This document shows, in pieces, positions 13,341 to 17,446 of a stretch of DNA of 17,446 nt. This stretch comes from an uncultured Clostridium sp. (GTDB lineage: Bacteria; Bacillota; Clostridia; TANB77; CAG-508): contig USQZ01000036.1 in assembly GCA_900556975.1 (NCBI GenBank), positions 1-17,446 on the forward strand, written 5' to 3'. Positions within the stretch are counted from its first letter, which is position 1, and every line of letters begins with the position of its first letter. A program made the translations under genes and the position numbers. Under the pieces are notes generated by a model. It made no database searches. It was not told where the DNA came from and saw only the letters and a program-made list of their open reading frames with translations.

Positions 13341-13590
13341 TATAATTATATATTATTAGAAAAGATTAAAGAAAAAGTACATATGAAAATTTTTTCACAT
13401 CTTGCTGTCGCATTCTTCGAATCTTGAAAATAAGGTTATCTTTTGGGAAAATTCCCTAGGATAACCTTATTTTCAAATCGGGGAGAATGCTTCAATCGAA
13501 CTCGCTTCGCTCGTTTGGTCCCTGCGCGATGATTCAAAAATTTTATATGTACTTTTTCTTTTTTTCTTTTGCAATAGTTATATAAAAAAG
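13341..13590. repeat. Nested imperfect inverted-repeat element (MITE-like or structured RNA)
   Basis: Nothing in the 361-bp gap between 13330 and 13690 codes for protein. Outer arms AAAGAAAAAGTACATAT (13368-13384) plus AAAATTTTT (13386-13394) match AAAAATTTT (13536-13544) plus ATATGTACTTTTTCTTT (13545-13561), with one extra G on the left. Weaker complementarity continues outward to about 13345 and 13583. Inner arms TTGAAAATAAGGTTATC (13424-13440) and GATAACCTTATTTTCAA (13460-13476) are perfect over 17 bp, with GGGAA/TTCCC at the tip and GCATTCT/AGAATGC between inner and outer arms. The right half has about 35 extra bases of G/C-richer sequence (13491-13530). Confidence 0.75.
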
Positions 13591-13646
13591 AAAGTATTGC
13601 TGAAATACACTTAAAAAAGTTTATTTTAGTAATACTTTCTTTTTTT
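13584..13646. terminator. Long bidirectional terminator hairpin
   Basis: AAAAAAGAAAGTATT (13584-13598) pairs with AATACTTTCTTTTTT (13631-13645), and the stem continues inward with a few mismatches (GCTGAAATA with TATTTTAGT). A-run on the left and T-run on the right suit termination in both directions, between the convergent genes ending at 13329 and 13691. Confidence 0.8.
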
Positions 13647-13690
13647 GAACAAATAAAAATTATCTGCTCAAACTATGGCAATGTTTTGCG

Positions 13691-14068
13691 TTACATTCCT
13701 TGCTCGCCAGGTAAAATATAATCAATAACTCCATAAATAAGAGCACCAATTATAGCTGACATCCATGAAATTGTATATCCAGCGACAAAAAATTGCGTTG
13801 CATATAAAATCACTACTGCCAAAACAAAGCCTACAAATCCTTTACCAAATGCCATTGCTTGTAACCCTGTAAATTTTACTATTAAATAATCCATAACTGT
13901 TAATACGATTGCTGCTAAGGCAAGAGACCAAAAATTATTTATTGTAAAACCAGGTGTGAAAAAGGCAGTTACTCCAAGTATTACAGCTGCAGCAATTAAT
14001 CTACCTATAATCTGACCAACAACACCCATTGTAGAGGAAGTTTGCACATTTGAATTATTATTGTCCAT
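13691..14068 (-). CDS. PF04020-type four-helix membrane protein (annotated phage holin family, YvlD-like)
   Basis: 125 residues on the minus strand, start ATG at 14068 with AGGAGG seven bases upstream. Four hydrophobic helices: about 18-38 (VGQIIGRLIAAAVILGVTAF), 47-66 (FWSLALAAIVLTVMDYLIV), 75-95 (GKGFVGFVLAVVILYATQFF) and 100-118 (SWMSAIIGALIYGVIDYI). The paired F-x-P-G-F-T/AGYTIS turns and the V-x-DYI/L repeats are characteristic of the family, which is chromosomal in many bacteria and not evidence of a prophage. A hydrophilic Asn/Ser-rich N-terminus precedes helix 1. Biological role not established, possibly envelope stress as for YvlD. Confidence 0.85.
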   Translation of the reverse strand: MDNNNSNVQTSSTMGVVGQIIGRLIAAAVILGVTAFFTPGFTINNFWSLALAAIVLTVMDYLIVKFTGLQAMAFGKGFVGFVLAVVILYATQFFVAGYTISWMSAIIGALIYGVIDYILPGEQGM

Positions 14069-14214
14069 TTTGAACCTCCTACAGTATTAAGCCTTTGGCT
14101 AGTAGTTCATCCAAATTTAAAATTAATTTGGCGAACGAACAAAAAGTATTACATCTAATATATGTAGTGAAAACTACACAAACTTAAATGTCCATTTTTG
14201 TTCTACATTTATTT

Positions 14215-14243
14215 TTGACAAAAAGATTTTTTTTATGCATAAT
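14215..14243 (+). promoter_or_regulatory. Promoter of the DUF421-DUF4363 operon
   Basis: TTGACA (14215-14220) and CATAAT (14238-14243) with 17-bp spacing, about 55 bp before the start at 14299. It makes the longer frame beginning at ATG 14188 unlikely, because that codon precedes the promoter. Confidence 0.7.
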
Positions 14244-14298
14244 AAAAAAATTTTGTGAAAAAATAAGAATATATTGGAAAAAAGTTGAGGTTTTGAAT

Positions 14299-14988
14299 AT
14301 GCTAGTTATTTTAATTAGAACGATTGTACTGTATACATTAGTTTTGTTGGTTATGAGGGGAATGGGAAAGCGAGAGATTGGTCAGCTTCAACCGTTTGAA
14401 TTGGTTATTTCAATAATGATAGCTGATTTGGCTTCAATACCGATGTCTGATATTGGTGTTCCTATTTTTAATGGAATTATTCCTATACTTGGATTGCTTA
14501 TTATGCATTTGATGATTTCTTTGGGCAATTTAAAAAGTATTAAGTTTAGACAAGCAATTTGTGGAAAACCTTCTATATTAATATTTAGAGGAAAAATTGA
14601 TGAAGAGGTTTTAATAAAGGAAAGATATACTATTAATGAATTGCAGGAAAGGCTTAGAGGTAAAGATGTTTTTAATATTGGTGATGTTGAATATGCGATA
14701 TTAGAAACGAGTGGTGAAATAAATGTTATTTTGAAACCAGAGAAGAGAAATCCTACTTTAGAAGATATGGAGCTTAGTGCTAAGTATGAAGGTATTACTT
14801 ATGATTTAGTAATTGATGGTGTTATTCAATATGATAATTTAAATAAGCTTAATAAGGATTATACTTGGCTTGAAGAGGAAGTTAGTAAATTTGGATTTGA
14901 GCCTGAAGATGCTTTAATTGTTACGATTGATGGAAATAATAATATTTTTTGTCAACAAAAAGGAGGTAGGAGATGTCAAAAGAAATAG
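14299..14988 (+). CDS. DUF421 family membrane protein (YetF-like)
   Basis: 229 residues from ATG 14299 behind GAGG (8-base spacing). MLVILIRTIVLYTLVLLVMR is the usual family beginning, and an upstream ATG at 14188 precedes the promoter. Three N-terminal membrane helices (about 2-19, 35-52, 56-76) surround the signature GKREIGQLQPFELVI. The cytoplasmic YetF C-terminal domain follows (GKPSILIFRGKIDEEVLIKE; ERLRGKDVFNIGDVEYAILE), then a segment with KPEKRNPT. The family is widespread in spore-forming Bacillota and some members act in spore or germination biology, but the role here is not shown. The 3' end overlaps the DUF4363 gene by 16 bases. Confidence 0.92.
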   Translation: MLVILIRTIVLYTLVLLVMRGMGKREIGQLQPFELVISIMIADLASIPMSDIGVPIFNGIIPILGLLIMHLMISLGNLKSIKFRQAICGKPSILIFRGKIDEEVLIKERYTINELQERLRGKDVFNIGDVEYAILETSGEINVILKPEKRNPTLEDMELSAKYEGITYDLVIDGVIQYDNLNKLNKDYTWLEEEVSKFGFEPEDALIVTIDGNNNIFCQQKGGRRCQKK

Positions 14989-15353
14989 TTATTACTGTAA
15001 TTATTTTAATTGGGATTATTGGACTTAATATTTGGGTTGGAAAATATGTGGATAGTAAATTGAATCATGTTTTAGATGAATTGAGTGAGTTACGACCTTT
15101 GCTTGAAGATGAAAAATATGGAGAGGCTAACGAGAAAATTGAGAAAATAGATGAGTATTGGCAGAAGTATGAAAATTTGTTGTCTTTTTTTATTGAGCAT
15201 GATGAGCTTGAAAAAGTGATGACTGAGTATACTTCTTTGAAAACTTATTGTGAGCTAGAGCAGGAAGAAGCGTTTGAATCGTTAGATAAGATGGCATTTA
15301 TTATAAAGCATATTGAAGAAAAAGATGATATGAAGTTGAAAAATATTTTCTAA
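14973..15353 (+). CDS. DUF4363 family protein
   Basis: 126 residues, start ATG 14973 behind AAAGGAGG inside the DUF421 gene; the 16-base overlap implies translational coupling. One N-terminal membrane anchor (residues ~5-22, IVITVIILIGIIGLNIWVG) is followed by a highly charged helical domain (HVLDELSELRPLLEDEKYGE; KIDEYWQKYENLLSFFIEHD; ELEQEEAFESL), which matches DUF4363. DUF4363 and DUF421 commonly occur as a pair and probably act together at the membrane. Function unknown. No clear terminator follows. Confidence 0.85.
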   Translation: MSKEIVITVIILIGIIGLNIWVGKYVDSKLNHVLDELSELRPLLEDEKYGEANEKIEKIDEYWQKYENLLSFFIEHDELEKVMTEYTSLKTYCELEQEEAFESLDKMAFIIKHIEEKDDMKLKNIF

Positions 15354-15595
15354 TAGTTAACTTAAAGTAGGATAAAAAGAGAATTTAAGAAATTTTTTCA
15401 ATGAAATTTTATAAATGAAAACTATATGAGTTTTATTTTATACGAAGCTTTAATTTATAAAAAATATAAAATCTTTATTTAGCAATGAGTTTTGCAGAAT
15501 GAAGAGTATATGAAAATTTTTTATAAAATATTAGTTGTAACAAAGAAATGGTTATTTTGCATATTATATAGTAAATAATAAAAAGGAATGATTAT

Positions 15596-16732
15596 ATGGA
15601 GAATATTATTTACTTAGATCATGCTGCTACTACAAAAGTTGATGATGTTGTTTTGAAAGAGATGTTACCATATTTAAGTTATAATTATGGTAACGCTTCT
15701 TCTTTATATAGTATAGGAAAAGTTAGCAAGTCTGCAGTTGAGAGGGCTCGTATGCAGGTTGCAAATGCAATTGGTTGCAATAGTGAAGAAATATATTTTA
15801 CTAGTTGTGGGAGTGAAAGTGATAATTTAGCAATTAAGGGAATAGCAAAAGCAAATAAGAGATATGGAAAGCATATTATAACTAGTAGTATTGAGCATCC
15901 AGCTGTTTTGGAGACTTGTAAAACTTTAGAGCAGGAAGGTTTTGAGGTATCATATGTTCCTGTTTTGGAAAGTGGAATAATTGATATTAATGCTTTGAAA
16001 AAATTAATTAGAAAAGATACAATTTTAATTTCTATAATGACTGCTAATAATGAAGTAGGTACAATTCAGCCAATTGAAGAGATTGGTAAGATTGCTAGAA
16101 TGAATAATATTATATTTCATACAGATAGTGTGCAGGCGATTGGAAATATTAAGATAGATGTTAGAAGAATGAATATAGATGCTCTTTCAATGTCAGGTCA
16201 TAAATTTTATGCGCCTAAGGGTGTTGGTGCATTGTATGTTAGAAATGGTATAAAATTTTTAAGACAGCAAGATGGTGGACATCAGGAAAAAGAGAAGAGG
16301 GCTGGAACTGAGAATGTTGCTGGAATTGTTGGTTTGGGTAAAGCTATTGAAATTGCGAATTCTAATTTGGTTATGTATAATAAGCATCTTATTAAATTAA
16401 GAGATTTATATGCGAAATCTGTGTTGCAGTTATTTAGAAATGTTCATGTGAATGGCGATGTTAATAATAGGTTATCTGGTAATATGAATATTTCGTTTTT
16501 AGGGTACAAAGGTGCAGATATTGTTGAGAAACTTGATAAGAGAGGAATTTGTACTTCAAGCGGTTCTGCTTGTAGTGCTGGACTTCCAATGCCTTCGTCT
16601 GTTTTGATGAATATGACTCATAATGTTAGGATTGCAGAGAGTTCTCTTAGAGTTACTTTTGGGAAAGAAAATACTGCAGAGGATGTTGAGCAGTTGGTGT
16701 ATGCACTTACAGATATTTTAGGAAAAAAGTAA
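15596..16732 (+). CDS. Cysteine desulfurase (NifS/IscS family)
   Basis: 378 residues, full length, start ATG 15596 behind AAAAGGAATG. A class-V PLP aminotransferase fold that converts cysteine to alanine and holds the sulfur as a persulfide for Fe-S cluster or thio-cofactor synthesis. Seen: YLDHAATT at the start, His101 in SSIEHPAV, Asp177 and Gln180 in HTDSVQAIG, the PLP-binding Lys203 in SGHKFYAPKG, RAGTEN (235-240), catalytic Cys326 in SSGSACSAG and the substrate-binding Arg352 in SLRVTFG. The long flexible Cys loop fits the IscS/NifS group rather than SufS. No IscU/NifU scaffold, regulator or thiouridylase gene is adjacent, so its sulfur acceptor is not evident. The 240 bp before and after hold no recognisable gene. 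Confidence 0.93.
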   Translation: MENIIYLDHAATTKVDDVVLKEMLPYLSYNYGNASSLYSIGKVSKSAVERARMQVANAIGCNSEEIYFTSCGSESDNLAIKGIAKANKRYGKHIITSSIEHPAVLETCKTLEQEGFEVSYVPVLESGIIDINALKKLIRKDTILISIMTANNEVGTIQPIEEIGKIARMNNIIFHTDSVQAIGNIKIDVRRMNIDALSMSGHKFYAPKGVGALYVRNGIKFLRQQDGGHQEKEKRAGTENVAGIVGLGKAIEIANSNLVMYNKHLIKLRDLYAKSVLQLFRNVHVNGDVNNRLSGNMNISFLGYKGADIVEKLDKRGICTSSGSACSAGLPMPSSVLMNMTHNVRIAESSLRVTFGKENTAEDVEQLVYALTDILGKK

Positions 16733-16933
16733 TGATAATTTGTTGAAAGTATTTGCAGTACGTTTTAAGAATTACGGTATGGTTGAAGTGTATTTAAGTA
16801 AAAAATAATGTTGTTATTTAGTTGAAAATATTAAAAATAGATTGGTATGATATTTAATCCAAATAAGATTATTGTTAGAATAAATTAATATAAATACAGG
16901 AGCAGGAGTTTTATAGGTGTTAATAAAAAAATA

Positions 16934-16972
16934 ATAGCGGACTTTTTAAAGTCCGCTATATGATATATTTTA
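16934..16972 (-). terminator. Intrinsic terminator of the SPFH gene
   Basis: A perfect 12-bp stem ATAGCGGACTTT (16934-16945) / AAAGTCCGCTAT (16948-16959) with a 2-base loop. Read on the minus strand it follows the stop at 16974 and is succeeded by a T-rich tract (complement of 16922-16933), so it mainly ends the SPFH transcript; it may also end the cysteine desulfurase transcript. Confidence 0.85.
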
Positions 16973-16973
16973 A

Positions 16974-17446
16974 TTAATTTTCATCATTGTGCATTTGTTC
17001 TACAATTCTTTCAGCTTCGTCACGAGCTGTATTTTTTCTTTTTTTAGATTTCTTGTCATCTGACATTACATCTTTTATAGAACCTAAACTGCTAAGAGCA
17101 GATGTTGCTTCGAATGGAATGAATATTTTATTTGCATCACCTTTTGCAACTTCTTCAAGAGCTTCTAATGATTTTAATTGAACAAGTTTATCATCTGGGT
17201 TTGCTTCTTTAATTGCATCATAAACCATTTGAATTTCTTTTGCTTTTGCTGCAGCTACTTGTTTGATTGCATCAGCTTCACCAGTAGCTCTTCTGATTTT
17301 AGCTTCTCTGTCTGCTTCTGCATCTAAGATTGCAGCTTCTTTTCTACCTTCAGCAAGTGTGATTGCAGATTGTCTTTCACCTTCAGCTTGAAGAATTAAA
17401 GCTCTTTTATTTCTTTCTGCGTTCATTTGTTTTTCCATTGCATCTT
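16974..17446 (-). CDS. SPFH/band 7 (stomatin-like) protein, C-terminal part, cut by the window edge
   Basis: The minus-strand frame runs off the right edge: codons for Asp-Ala precede the Met at 17438, so that Met is internal and the N-terminal membrane anchor and band 7 domain lie outside. What remains is the Ala/Glu-rich coiled coil (AERNKRALILQAEGERQSAI; AEGRKEAAILDAEADREAKI; AKAKEIQMVYDAI), then the typical VQLKSLEALEEVAKGDANKI-FIPFE strand that closes stomatin/QmcA-type proteins, and a charged Lys/Asp/Glu tail (SDDKKSKKRKNTARDEAERI). The family forms membrane-associated scaffolds of functional microdomains. A perfect hairpin terminator follows. An NfeD partner, if present, would be to the right. 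Confidence 0.9.
   Translation of the reverse strand, partial: DAMEKQMNAERNKRALILQAEGERQSAITLAEGRKEAAILDAEADREAKIRRATGEADAIKQVAAAKAKEIQMVYDAIKEANPDDKLVQLKSLEALEEVAKGDANKIFIPFEATSALSSLGSIKDVMSDDKKSKKRKNTARDEAERIVEQMHNDEN

Noticed and set aside
13691..14068. Prophage marker because the family is named phage holin
   Set aside because: PF04020/YvlD-like proteins are common chromosomal membrane proteins and no phage gene is nearby.
14069..14187. Regulatory RNA in the spacer with GTAGT-GAAA-ACTAC and CCAAATT/AATTTGG hairpins
   Set aside because: Stems are only 5-7 bp, mostly A/T and without further support, so chance pairing is likely.
14188..14298. N-terminal extension of the DUF421 protein from ATG 14188
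   Set aside because: It lies upstream of a TTGACA-17-CATAAT promoter, and the family begins at the Met encoded at 14299.

Overview
This is an AT-rich window, mostly chromosomal, from what looks like a low-GC Gram-positive gut bacterium (Bacillota, probably Clostridia). The evidence is AGGAGG/AGGTG ribosome binding sites, TTGACA-17-TATAAT promoters, a Gram-positive LexA box, a DUF421-DUF4363 pair and a choloylglycine-hydrolase family gene. I cannot name the species.

Layout. 1-694: a partial unknown gene and a GNAT acetyltransferase. 695-3357: a strongly A/T-skewed accessory stretch with a DUF3892-like gene behind a promoter and a long structured leader, an unrecognised 251-residue protein behind an inverted repeat, a three-helix membrane protein, and a gene broken by an in-frame TAG and lacking a clear start. 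3380-5282: MutT-type Nudix hydrolase, ASCH protein (ATGA overlap), a choloylglycine hydrolase, then a 93%-identical copy of the last ~100 bp of the ASCH gene. The hydrolase is therefore bracketed by ASCH sequence. 5306-8146: terminator, a promoter whose spacer holds an 18-bp perfect palindrome, a MerR regulator and a 750-residue VIT/von Willebrand A protein, closed by a strong terminator. 8149-8373 (minus): DUF3006. 8536-9821: DNA polymerase IV under a LexA-box promoter; its last 30 coding bases and the next 12 bp recur as about five decaying 42-bp tandem copies. 10029-10321: a small Cys-rich membrane protein and its terminator. 10532-13329: GlmU with substitutions at key uridylyltransferase positions, followed by an unknown membrane-anchored exported protein. 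13341-13646: a ~240-bp nested inverted-repeat element and a second long hairpin. 13691-14068 (minus): four-helix PF04020 membrane protein. 14215-15353: DUF421 and DUF4363. 15596-16732: cysteine desulfurase. 16974-17446 (minus): C-terminal part of an SPFH/band 7 protein running off the right edge.

Most genes are housekeeping or stress genes in units of one or two. No CRISPR array, tRNA, rRNA, transposase or phage structural gene is visible. The best leads for something undescribed are the MerR-VIT/vWA operon with its spacer palindrome, the ASCH-bracketed hydrolase, the repeats grown from the dinB 3' end, the nested inverted-repeat element at 13.4-13.6 kb, the altered GlmU active site, and the A/T-rich cassette with the interrupted gene.
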